This document shows, one piece after another, positions 18,422-26,456 of a DNA stretch of 64,000 nt. The DNA is from Promethearchaeota archaeon (GTDB lineage Archaea; Asgardarchaeota; Lokiarchaeia; Sigyniarchaeales; SOKP01). Every line of letters starts with the position of its first letter. The first letter of the stretch is position 1. The translations under genes were made by a program, and so were the position numbers. Where the stretch lies: the NCBI GenBank assembly GCA_029838195.1, contig JALGVJ010000017.1, positions 62,001 to 126,000 on the forward strand, read 5' to 3'. Below the pieces are notes generated by a model that did not search any database, had not been told where the DNA came from, and was given only the letters and a program-made list of their open reading frames with translations.

Positions 18422-19294
18422 TTACTTTTCTAATAACTCTCTAATTTTTTTGACGATTTCTTTGAATGCCTTTGCGGACGCACTATCAGGATTCTTGATT
18501 ACAAACGGTAGACCCTGGTCTCCTTGTTCACTCACTTCCACTTCGAACGGAATCTTTCCCAATAACCTCACGTTAAAATCCCTTGAGGCCTTTTCAGCTC
18601 CTCCCGGCGGATATAAATCAATATATTTACCACAATGCGGACAATTAAAACCTGACATGTTCTCTATTATGCCTAGAATATTTCTCTCCATGATTTGCGC
18701 CATCCTGATCGTTTTGCGAGCATCCATTAGCGAAACTTCTTGAGGAGTAGTAACTACAATGACATTTTCATCGGGAATTAATTGGAGGATGTCTAAGGTC
18801 TCATCCGAAGTTCCCGGAGGCAGATCAAAGACTATATAATCCAATTCGCCCCAAACGGCATCTCCTAAAAACTGTCGCACGGCACCCATTTTCATGGGCC
18901 CTCTCCAAATAACAGGTTCATCGGTACTCATTGTTAAAAAAGCCATGCTTAAAACTTTCAAATTGAGCGGCCCTAATACGGGATAAAATTTCTTGGCGTC
19001 GGGGTCCACTCGTGGTTTCAATTCCGTGCTCACGCCTAACATTTTTGTCACGTTAGGCCCCGTAATATCCACATCAAGAATACCAACTCTCAATCCAACA
19101 CTGGCCAAGCTCATGGCTAAATTTACAGCCACGGTTGTTTTTCCTACTCCGCCTTTTCCGCTAATTACAACGAGTTTGTGCTTAATCTTAGCCATGTTTT
19201 CTTGAATGCTTTTCATTCTTTCATCAATTTGTTCTTTTTTTCCTTCCTCGACCGTTTTCTTTAGATCAATGTCAGGAATTTCATCATTTGTCAT
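18422..19294 (-). CDS. Mrp/NBP35-type Fe-S cluster carrier ATPase
   Basis: P-loop ATPase (SIMIBI class) that carries iron-sulfur clusters to target proteins. The 290-residue protein has the deviant Walker A LVVISGKGGVGKTTVAVNLA near residues 42-60, the switch DVDITGPNVTKMLG, and DLPPGTSDE. A late CPHCGKYIDL segment provides the CxxC that holds a bridging cluster in dimers of this family. There is no DUF59 domain at its N-terminus. It is the general housekeeping member here; two MinD-type paralogues with built-in ferredoxins lie at 32-34 kb. Needed for the many Fe-S proteins in this window. Confidence 0.92.
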   Translation of the reverse strand: MTNDEIPDIDLKKTVEEGKKEQIDERMKSIQENMAKIKHKLVVISGKGGVGKTTVAVNLAMSLASVGLRVGILDVDITGPNVTKMLGVSTELKPRVDPDAKKFYPVLGPLNLKVLSMAFLTMSTDEPVIWRGPMKMGAVRQFLGDAVWGELDYIVFDLPPGTSDETLDILQLIPDENVIVVTTPQEVSLMDARKTIRMAQIMERNILGIIENMSGFNCPHCGKYIDLYPPGGAEKASRDFNVRLLGKIPFEVEVSEQGDQGLPFVIKNPDSASAKAFKEIVKKIRELLEK

Positions 19295-19616
19295 TATTCA
19301 TCAGCCTTTTATTTTTTATTTTTAGTTCATATTTTATTTTTTTTTCCTTTCTCAAGTAAAATTTAAATAAATAAAGTTCTAAAACTAATGGATTATAAAT
19401 TATTCAAATAAAAAGAATTCCCGTTATAACTATTAAATGTTTGTAGGTTTTTGATTTTAAAAATCAATTACTCTAAAATTGAATAATCATTCAAATTATA
19501 AAAAGTTTAGAAAAATAGAATCGGAAATAATTACATTGAAATGCATTTACTTAATAAAAAGATGATATAAAAAATAAGATTTAACGAGAAATATAGTAGC
19601 GTTCTAAAAGAGTTAA

Positions 19617-19922
19617 GTCAAAGCACTTTATAAGTCCAATTTAATTTTTAAAATTTTAAGGGAGTTAAAAGCGGGAAAATATCAAATACAAGAAATTGAA
19701 ATTGCAGAAAAAATTAGTATTAAAATATTAAATCTGAAGAAATTTAAAAAAGATTTCAATAGTTTGAAAAATGTTGAGCATGTAGGAAATATTTATAGAT
19801 TAAATGAAATAGGAGATATCAATATAATAGAATTGAAAATGAGTGAATCTAAAAAAGGAAGAGGAAAATTAGCGAATTTTAGTCAAAAACTCTTAATAAT
19901 TATAAATTGTTTACTCAAATAA
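19617..19922 (+). pseudogene. Decayed gene, possible winged-helix regulator fragment
   Basis: An open frame of 101 codons bounded upstream by a stop, without an ATG or GTG start at its beginning. It reads SNLIFKILRELKAGKYQ, then IAEKISIKILNLKKF, then VEHVGNIYRLNEIGD, ending in a TAA at 19920. The ILRELK...IAEKIS spacing recalls winged-helix regulators, which I infer weakly. Copy 2 of the duplication retains the flanks (after 23090) but has lost the middle, so neither copy is intact. Confidence 0.3.
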
Positions 19923-20093
19923 TATAATATCTTGGTGAAGTGAATTTAGGACAATAAATAATTTCCAAGACCAAATTTAGAGAGAATTTAAATAGGTATA
20001 AAAATTATCCAGATGGAATTGAATAAAGGACCAAAAAATCAAAAAATAAGCAATAAAGGGGGTTATTAAAAAAAATAAATCAATTTTGAATTA

Positions 20094-21539
20094 TTAAATT
20101 TTCAACCTATTGAGTTCAGCTTTATTTTTTAATACCACATCCTGAGTTAAAGGAAAAAACTTCCAAAAAATCAAGGTAGCCACGAGTAAAATTGTTCCAG
20201 GAATAACTCCTTCAAGTAAACGAATACCTAAAAGAACTAAATCCATGTTAGGAACCACGGCAGCCATTTTTTCATAGGTATCATAGCCTGCAACGAACCC
20301 TGTAAGATTATGGACGATAGCGAAAATTAATTCATCAATATTGCCGGTAAGACGATTAAGCATTGCTGTAATTCCAATGAGAATGGCCTTTTGATTGGTT
20401 TTCAGCTTTGCGGCGAAATCATCCACTACTGATGGGAATAATATGGTAAACAAGAAAGTATTTACACCTCCAGAGGCAATTCCGAGTATGAATGCCATGA
20501 TCATGAGATCAAATAGTCCTTGAAAAAAAGTCAATGGAAACAACGCAATACTATATGTTAAACCTCCAACTACAAATGCTTTTTTGTTGTCGTTTACTTT
20601 CCTAATGAATTTAAGCCAAAAAGGAACCGATATTAAAGTTCCTAAGAGATTTAAACCTAAAATAAGAATATATGCATCCGAACTCTCTTGTAGAACAAAA
20701 GTTATTACATACACCAAATTTGGTACGATCAAGGCTAATGTAACCCCATAGGCTACACCATATATGAAATATACTATGAAACTTCTCAATGTTATAATTC
20801 CTTTTAATGCCTCAAAAAAACTAATGTCTTTTTTTTCAATTTCAGGAGAAAAATATCTTTCAATCATTATTTCATCTTCACGATTGCCGGGAAGGCTTAA
20901 AATAGCAAATATCAGACAAAATATTGCAACAACTGTACCCATGATTTGATAGCTAGCTTTCTTATCTCCGGGAATTATATCAATAAAAAGAGCGGGTAAT
21001 ACAATGCCAAATATTACTGAAGAAATATCGAGCGGAACATAATATTTTGTGAAAATACGACGTTCTTCTTCCGTTCGAAATTTATCCGGTCGAATTGTAT
21101 TTATATTAATACCCACGAGCGTGCCAAAGGTGTCATAAACAAATAATGACATTAATAACCACCAAAAAGCGGGCCAAGGATTTGAAGAAACATCGAGATC
21201 AGGGATAGAAAAGAGCAAATAAATAGAAAAGCACCAAGGGACGATACCTACAACAATCCATGGAAATCGTCTCCCCCATTTTCTCGTGAATCGCATGTTT
21301 CTGTCAATCAGAAAACCAAAGAGCGGGTCGTTTACTGCGTTGTATACCATGAATATACTCGATGCGAGAAAAATAAACAAAATATTTAAACCGACAATAA
21401 CTTCGTAATAAAAAAGGTAAAATCCCGACATGACAGCGCCTAATGTTGAAGAGGAAACTTGAGAAAGAGCATTTGAAAGAAAGGTCCATCTTGAATGTCT
21501 TGTTTCAGAAGATTCTTCAAAAGTAATATTTTCATTCAT
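20094..21539 (-). CDS. GPH-family transporter (duplicate copy 1)
   Basis: A 481-residue, twelve-helix symporter of the glycoside-pentoside-hexuronide group. The hallmark is FMVYNAVNDPLFGFLIDRNMRFTRKWGRRFPW at residues 60-90 (NDPxxGxxxDR), with the second repeat marked by KVNDNKKAFVVGG. The tail after the last helix, FPLTQDVVLKNKAELNRLKI, is charged. It is about 94% alike by eye to the gene at 23428-24873, its tandem duplicate. It is divergent from an SCP2-like Fe-S protein 174 bases away, an arrangement kept in both copies. The import substrate is unknown; the Fe-S partner hints at a reductive step on it. Confidence 0.88.
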   Translation of the reverse strand: MNENITFEESSETRHSRWTFLSNALSQVSSSTLGAVMSGFYLFYYEVIVGLNILFIFLASSIFMVYNAVNDPLFGFLIDRNMRFTRKWGRRFPWIVVGIVPWCFSIYLLFSIPDLDVSSNPWPAFWWLLMSLFVYDTFGTLVGININTIRPDKFRTEEERRIFTKYYVPLDISSVIFGIVLPALFIDIIPGDKKASYQIMGTVVAIFCLIFAILSLPGNREDEIMIERYFSPEIEKKDISFFEALKGIITLRSFIVYFIYGVAYGVTLALIVPNLVYVITFVLQESSDAYILILGLNLLGTLISVPFWLKFIRKVNDNKKAFVVGGLTYSIALFPLTFFQGLFDLMIMAFILGIASGGVNTFLFTILFPSVVDDFAAKLKTNQKAILIGITAMLNRLTGNIDELIFAIVHNLTGFVAGYDTYEKMAAVVPNMDLVLLGIRLLEGVIPGTILLVATLIFWKFFPLTQDVVLKNKAELNRLKI

Positions 21540-21712
21540 TTTTGATTTACATGTTTGTTTTAAAAAAATTAGTTGTAATAATATTTAAATCTTAGTAACC
21601 ATTGATTTTTCTAACATCAAATTTTATCATTTGCATTAGTTTTTAAAACCAAGAAATTAATTAAAAAAAAATCTTTAAAACCAAATAATAACTAAAAAAA
21701 AAAAGAAAAATA

Positions 21713-22894
21713 ATGAAAGCGGATAAGGCTGAAATCGAATTTTTATTCAAACAAATGCTTAAAGAGCAAGAGGAAAAAGCTCCTACAGATAAAATTTATC
21801 AGAAAGACATGGAGGATGTTGGAATATTTAAAGTTCAGTGGAAGATATGCGGAATTTTAGGATATCAAATATATGAAAAGGATAAAATAAGCTACAAATT
21901 CGGAGAAACTTTAGAAGAACCTGATGTTACTCTTGTTATTAGAGATAAAGAGTTAGCAGCTCGATTTCTAAAGGGAGAAGTTTTTGATTTTGATATTCTT
22001 CCGGGGTACAAAAAGGAGTATAAAATAAATTATACGGAAGGTAAGAAAATAGTCGAAACGAAAGAAGGAAGGAGAAGAGTTCCCGCCATTTCAAAACCTT
22101 TTGTAGTAGCTCGATTTAATAGAGATAAAAACTATCATCCTTATATCTTATCAAAATTACCCGTTTTTCGAAAACTTGTTGTTGAAACCCGTGTGAATCC
22201 TGATGACATTGGCTATTACATTCCAATCAATCAATCTCTTGGAACTTATGAAAATCAAACTTTACCCATGAAAATTATTAGGAATTTTATTGAAAAAGCG
22301 AGTAATATATTAATACTAAACCAGTGTGGGTGCAGAAAATACAATGGGTGTAAAGATTACGATATAAAAATAGGATGCATTTACATGGGAGATGATATTA
22401 AAAATATCGAACTTATTGAAGGTAAACATCATTTAGCAACAAAAGAAGAAGCTTTAGAACATGTACAACGAGCCGTTGATAATGGTCTAATTCCACTAAT
22501 AGGAAGGGCAATGGATGAAGCTGTGGGATTTGGTGTGGAAGATACGGGACATTTTATGGGAATGTGTTTCTGTTGTCCTTGTTGTTGTACTAATGTAAGA
22601 AATACGAAATATGGAACAAAGTATATTAATTTTTTCCGTAAAATAGAAGGTCTTGAGATTTCGGTGGATCCAGACCTTTGCACGGCATGTGAAACGTGTT
22701 TGGAATCATGTGTTTTTGATGCATTGAAAATAGATGATATAGCTATAATTGATGAGGAAAAATGCATGGGATGTGGTCGCTGTGAAACGGCATGTCCTAA
22801 TGGTGCTATTTCACTAAAGATTACTGATCCACGGGATATTGATGAATTAATTGAAAAAATCGAATCTCATGTTGATGTGACTCCATCTAGTTAA
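21713..22894 (+). CDS. SCP2-like domain plus Cys-rich Fe-S protein (duplicate copy 1)
   Basis: A 393-residue cytoplasmic electron-transfer or redox enzyme of unknown reaction. Residues 1-110 look like an SCP2 lipid-binding-type domain (DVTLVIRDKELAARFLKGEV). The middle has a CxCR site (C205, C207), C213 and C222. It is followed by an extraordinary CFCCPCCC run (C285-C292) that could hold a cluster. The end carries two 4Fe-4S ferredoxin motifs (C323/326/329/333 and C351/354/357/361, the second CMGCGRCETACP). All cysteines are kept in the tandem copy. It is divergently paired with a GPH transporter, suggesting that the imported compound is a substrate. Confidence 0.8.
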   Translation: MKADKAEIEFLFKQMLKEQEEKAPTDKIYQKDMEDVGIFKVQWKICGILGYQIYEKDKISYKFGETLEEPDVTLVIRDKELAARFLKGEVFDFDILPGYKKEYKINYTEGKKIVETKEGRRRVPAISKPFVVARFNRDKNYHPYILSKLPVFRKLVVETRVNPDDIGYYIPINQSLGTYENQTLPMKIIRNFIEKASNILILNQCGCRKYNGCKDYDIKIGCIYMGDDIKNIELIEGKHHLATKEEALEHVQRAVDNGLIPLIGRAMDEAVGFGVEDTGHFMGMCFCCPCCCTNVRNTKYGTKYINFFRKIEGLEISVDPDLCTACETCLESCVFDALKIDDIAIIDEEKCMGCGRCETACPNGAISLKITDPRDIDELIEKIESHVDVTPSS

Positions 22895-23427
22895 AATTTA
22901 TATTAAATTTCAAAAAAATCTTTAAAGAATCGTCATCAAATAGAAAGGACTTCAATTTGGGCTCTATATAGAGCCAAAAATAAGAAAATTACATTATTTT
23001 GAAAATCTCGGGAAGTAGCTCGGAAATAATTATATTGAAATGGATTTATTTAATAATGAGATGAAATAAAAAATAAGATTTGACACGAAATGTAGTAGCG
23101 TTCTAAAAGGGTTAAGTCAAAGCACTTTACAAGTCAAATTTATTAATTTTTAAAATCTTGAGGAGGTTAAAACCGAGAAAACATGAAAGACAAGAAATTG
23201 AAAATGCTCTTACTGACACTATAAATTGTTTAACTCAAATAATATATAATATCTTGATGAAGTGAATTTAGGAGGGGGAGGGCAAAAAATAATTCCCAAG
23301 ACCAAATTTTGAGAGAATTTAAATAGGTATAAAAATTATCCAGACGAATTGAATAAAAATTCAAAAAATCAAAAAATAAGCAATAAAAAGGGTTATTAAA
23401 AAAAAAAGAAAAATCAATTTTGAATTA
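22895..23427. other. Intergenic region spanning the duplication junction
   Basis: Holds the 3' flank of copy 1 and, from 23021, the shortened leader of copy 2. A TATATAGAGCC stretch at 22961 is repeated with one change at 26273, after copy 2. There is no intact gene. Confidence 0.6.
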
Positions 23428-24873
23428 TTATATTTTCAACCTATTGAGTTCAGCTTTATTTTTTAATATCACATCCTGAGTTAACGGAAAAAACTTCCAA
23501 AAAATCAAGGTAGCCGCGAGTAAAATGGTTCCGGGAATGACTCCTTCAAGTAAGCGAATGCCCAAAAGAACTAAATTCATATCAGGAACCACGGCAGCCA
23601 ATTTATCATAAGTATCATAGCCCTCAACGAATCCTGTAAGATTATGGACGATAGCGAAAATTAATTCATCAATATTGCCGGTAAGACGATTAAGCATTGT
23701 CGTAATTCCGATGAGAATGGCCTTTTGGTTGGTCTTCAGCTTTACGGCGAAATCATCCACTACGGATGGGAACAATATGGTAAACAAGAAAGTATTTGTA
23801 CCTCCACTGGCAATTCCGAGTATGAATGCCATGATCATGAGATCAAATAGTCCTTGAAAAAAAGTTAATGGAAATAACGCAAAACTATACGTAAGACCAG
23901 CAATTACAAATGCCTTTTTGTTGTCGTTTACTTTCTTAATAAATTTAAGCCAAAAAGGAACCGATATTAAAGTCCCTAAGAGATTTAAGCCTAAAATAAG
24001 AATATATGCATCCGAACTCTCTTGTAGAACAAAAGTTATTACATACATCAAATTTGGTATGATCAAGGCCAATGAAACCCCATAGGCTACACCGTATATG
24101 AAATATACTATGAAACTTCTCAATGTTATAATTCTTTTTAATGTCTCAAAAAAACTAATGCCTTTTTTTTCAATTTCAGGAGAAAAATATCTTTCAATCA
24201 TTACTTCATCTTCACGATTGCCGGGAAGGCTTAAAATAGCAAATATCAGACAGAATATCGCAACAACTGTACCCATGATTTGATAGCTAGCTTTCTTATC
24301 TCCGGGAATCACGTTAATAAAAAGTGCGGGTAATACAATGCCAAATATTATTGAAGAAATATCGAGCGGAACATAATATTTTGTGAAAATACGGCGTTCT
24401 TCTTCCGTTCGAAATTTATCCGGTCGAATTGTGTTTACATTAATACCCACGAGCGTGCCAAAGGTGTCATAAACAAATAATGACATTAATAACCACAAAA
24501 AAGCAGGCCAAGGATTTGAAGAAACATCGAAATCAGGGACAGAAAAGAGCAAATAAATAGAAAAGCACCATGGGACAATACCGATAACAATCCAAGGGAA
24601 ACGTCTCCCGTATTTTCTCGTGAATCGCATGTTTCTGTCAATCAGAAAACCAAAAAGCGGGTCGTTTACTGCGTTATATACGACGAAGATCGTCGAAGCA
24701 AGAAAAATCAACAAAATATTTAAACCTACAATAACTTGGTAATAAAAAAGGTAAAATCCCGACATGACAGCGCTTAATGTTGAAGAAGAAACCTGAGAAA
24801 GAGCGTTTGAAAGGAAGATCCATCTTGAATGTCTTGTTTCAGAAGATTCTTCAAAAGTACTATTTTCATTCAT
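23428..24873 (-). CDS. GPH-family transporter (duplicate copy 2)
   Basis: Same length (481) as the gene at 20094, with scattered conservative changes. These include F to V or I in membrane helices, DIIPGDKK to NVIPGDKK, FVAGYDTYEK to FVEGYDTYDK, and FVVGGL to FVIAGL. The NDPLFGFLIDRNMRF hallmark, the NDNKK loop and the charged tail are unchanged. The clean reading frame and mild substitutions argue that both copies are functional. It is divergent from the Fe-S gene 146 bases away, against 174 bases in copy 1, so the two control regions have already diverged by a deletion. Confidence 0.88.
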   Translation of the reverse strand: MNENSTFEESSETRHSRWIFLSNALSQVSSSTLSAVMSGFYLFYYQVIVGLNILLIFLASTIFVVYNAVNDPLFGFLIDRNMRFTRKYGRRFPWIVIGIVPWCFSIYLLFSVPDFDVSSNPWPAFLWLLMSLFVYDTFGTLVGINVNTIRPDKFRTEEERRIFTKYYVPLDISSIIFGIVLPALFINVIPGDKKASYQIMGTVVAIFCLIFAILSLPGNREDEVMIERYFSPEIEKKGISFFETLKRIITLRSFIVYFIYGVAYGVSLALIIPNLMYVITFVLQESSDAYILILGLNLLGTLISVPFWLKFIKKVNDNKKAFVIAGLTYSFALFPLTFFQGLFDLMIMAFILGIASGGTNTFLFTILFPSVVDDFAVKLKTNQKAILIGITTMLNRLTGNIDELIFAIVHNLTGFVEGYDTYDKLAAVVPDMNLVLLGIRLLEGVIPGTILLAATLIFWKFFPLTQDVILKNKAELNRLKI

Positions 24874-25019
24874 TTTTGATTTGATTTACAAGTTTGTTTT
24901 TAAAAAAATTAGTTGTAATAATATTTAAATCTTATTAAAGATTGATTTTTCTAATATATAACATTTATTTGCATTAGTTTTTAAACCTAAGCAATAACTG
25001 AAAAAAAAAATGAGAAATA

Positions 25020-26201
25020 ATGAAGGAAAATAAAGCTGAAATCGAAATTTTATTTAAACAAATGCTTAAAGAGCAAGAGGAAAAAGCTCCGAACGATAAA
25101 ATTTATCAGAAAGACATGGAGGATGTTGGAATATTTAAAGTTCAGTGGAAGATATGCGGAATTTTAGGATATCAAATATATGAAAAGGATAAAATAAGCT
25201 ACAAGTTCGGAGAAACTTTAGAAGAGCCTGATGTTACTCTTGTTATTAGAGATAAAGAGTTAGCGGCTCGATTTCTAAAGGGAGACGTTTTTGATTTTGA
25301 TATTCTTCCGGGGTATAAAAAGGAGTATAAAATACATTACACGGAAGGTAAGAAAGTAGTCGAAACGAAAGAAGGAAAGAAAAGAGTTCCCGCCATTTCA
25401 AAACCTTTTGTAGTAGCTCGATTTAATAGAGATAAAAATTATCATCCTTATATCTTATCAAAATTACCCGTTTTTCGAAAACTTGTTGTTGAAACCCGTG
25501 TTAGTGAACATGATGTTGGCTATTACATTCCAATCAATCAATCTCTTGGAACTTATGAAAATCAAACTTTACCCGTGAAAATCATTAAGAATTTTATTGA
25601 AAAAGCGAGTAATATAATAATATTAGATTACTGTCCATGCAGAAAATATTATGGGTGTAAAGATTACGATATAAATATCGGATGCGTTTATATGGGAGAT
25701 GATACCAAAAAAATCGAACTTATTGAAGGTAAACATCATTTAGCAACAAAAGAAGAAGCTTTAGAACATGTACAACGAGCCGTTGATAATGGTTTAATTC
25801 CACTAATAGGAAGGGCAATGGATGAAGCTGTGGGATTTGGTGTGGAAGATACGGGACATTTCATGTCCATGTGTTTCTGTTGCCCTTGTTGTTGCACGAA
25901 CGTGAGGAATACGCAATATGGAACAAAGTATATTAATTTTTTCCGTAAAATGGAAGGTCTTGAGATTTCGGTGGATCCAGACCTTTGCACGGCATGCGAA
26001 ACGTGTTTAGACTCATGTGTTTTTGGTGCATTGAGCGTAGACGATATAGCCATGATTAACGAGGAAAAATGCATTGGATGTGGTCGCTGTGAGAAGGCAT
26101 GTCCAAATGATGCCATTTCATTAAAGATTACTGATCCACATGAAATTGATGAATTAATTAAAATAATCGAATCTCATGTTGATGTGACACCATCTAGTTA
26201 A
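25020..26201 (+). CDS. SCP2-like domain plus Cys-rich Fe-S protein (duplicate copy 2)
   Basis: The tandem paralogue of the protein at 21713, also 393 residues. All cluster cysteines are conserved. The largest change lies around the first Cys site (DYCPCRKYYGCKDYD instead of NQCGCRKYNGCKDYD) and at SEHDVGYYIP versus NPDDIGYYIP. That variation next to a putative cluster may tune specificity between the two copies. The CFCCPCCC run and the two C-terminal ferredoxin motifs (CTACETCLDSC, CIGCGRCEKACP) are retained. It is separated from the transporter by a short divergent promoter. Confidence 0.8.
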   Translation: MKENKAEIEILFKQMLKEQEEKAPNDKIYQKDMEDVGIFKVQWKICGILGYQIYEKDKISYKFGETLEEPDVTLVIRDKELAARFLKGDVFDFDILPGYKKEYKIHYTEGKKVVETKEGKKRVPAISKPFVVARFNRDKNYHPYILSKLPVFRKLVVETRVSEHDVGYYIPINQSLGTYENQTLPVKIIKNFIEKASNIIILDYCPCRKYYGCKDYDINIGCVYMGDDTKKIELIEGKHHLATKEEALEHVQRAVDNGLIPLIGRAMDEAVGFGVEDTGHFMSMCFCCPCCCTNVRNTQYGTKYINFFRKMEGLEISVDPDLCTACETCLDSCVFGALSVDDIAMINEEKCIGCGRCEKACPNDAISLKITDPHEIDELIKIIESHVDVTPSS

Positions 26202-26456
26202 AATTTATATTAAATTTCAAAAAAATCTTTGAAGAATCCTCATCAAATAGAAAAGACTTCAATTTGGGCTCTATATAGTGCCAAAAATAAGAAAATTACC
26301 TTATTTTGAAGATCTCGGGAAATAGTTAATGAAAATTTTTTCTTTTTCCTTTTTTTCATTTTAAAATAGCTTTTTATTTTCCCTTGTTTTTAAAATTGAT
26401 TTATATCGTATTTCTAAGCAGTAATGAGATTTATACGGCATTAAACTCGGAAAAAA

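Larger units (their letters stand above)
19522..23020 (+). repeat. Tandem segmental duplication, copy 1
   Basis: A unit of about 3.4 kb holding a decayed leader gene, a leftward GPH transporter and a divergent Fe-S protein. It begins CGGAAATAATTA and ends just before the same sequence at 23021, where copy 2 starts. Coding parts are nearly identical between copies, and synonymous changes outnumber amino-acid changes by eye. The leader in copy 1 has about 165 bases that are absent from copy 2. Confidence 0.85.
23021..26326 (+). repeat. Tandem segmental duplication, copy 2
   Basis: The second unit of the duplication, about 3.3 kb: shortened leader, GPH transporter, divergent promoter and Fe-S gene, ending near 26326 where similarity to copy 1 stops at the TTAATGAAAA sequence. 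The stop codons of the transporter are 3334 bases apart and those of the Fe-S gene 3307 bases apart, so several small indels separate the copies. Confidence 0.85.
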
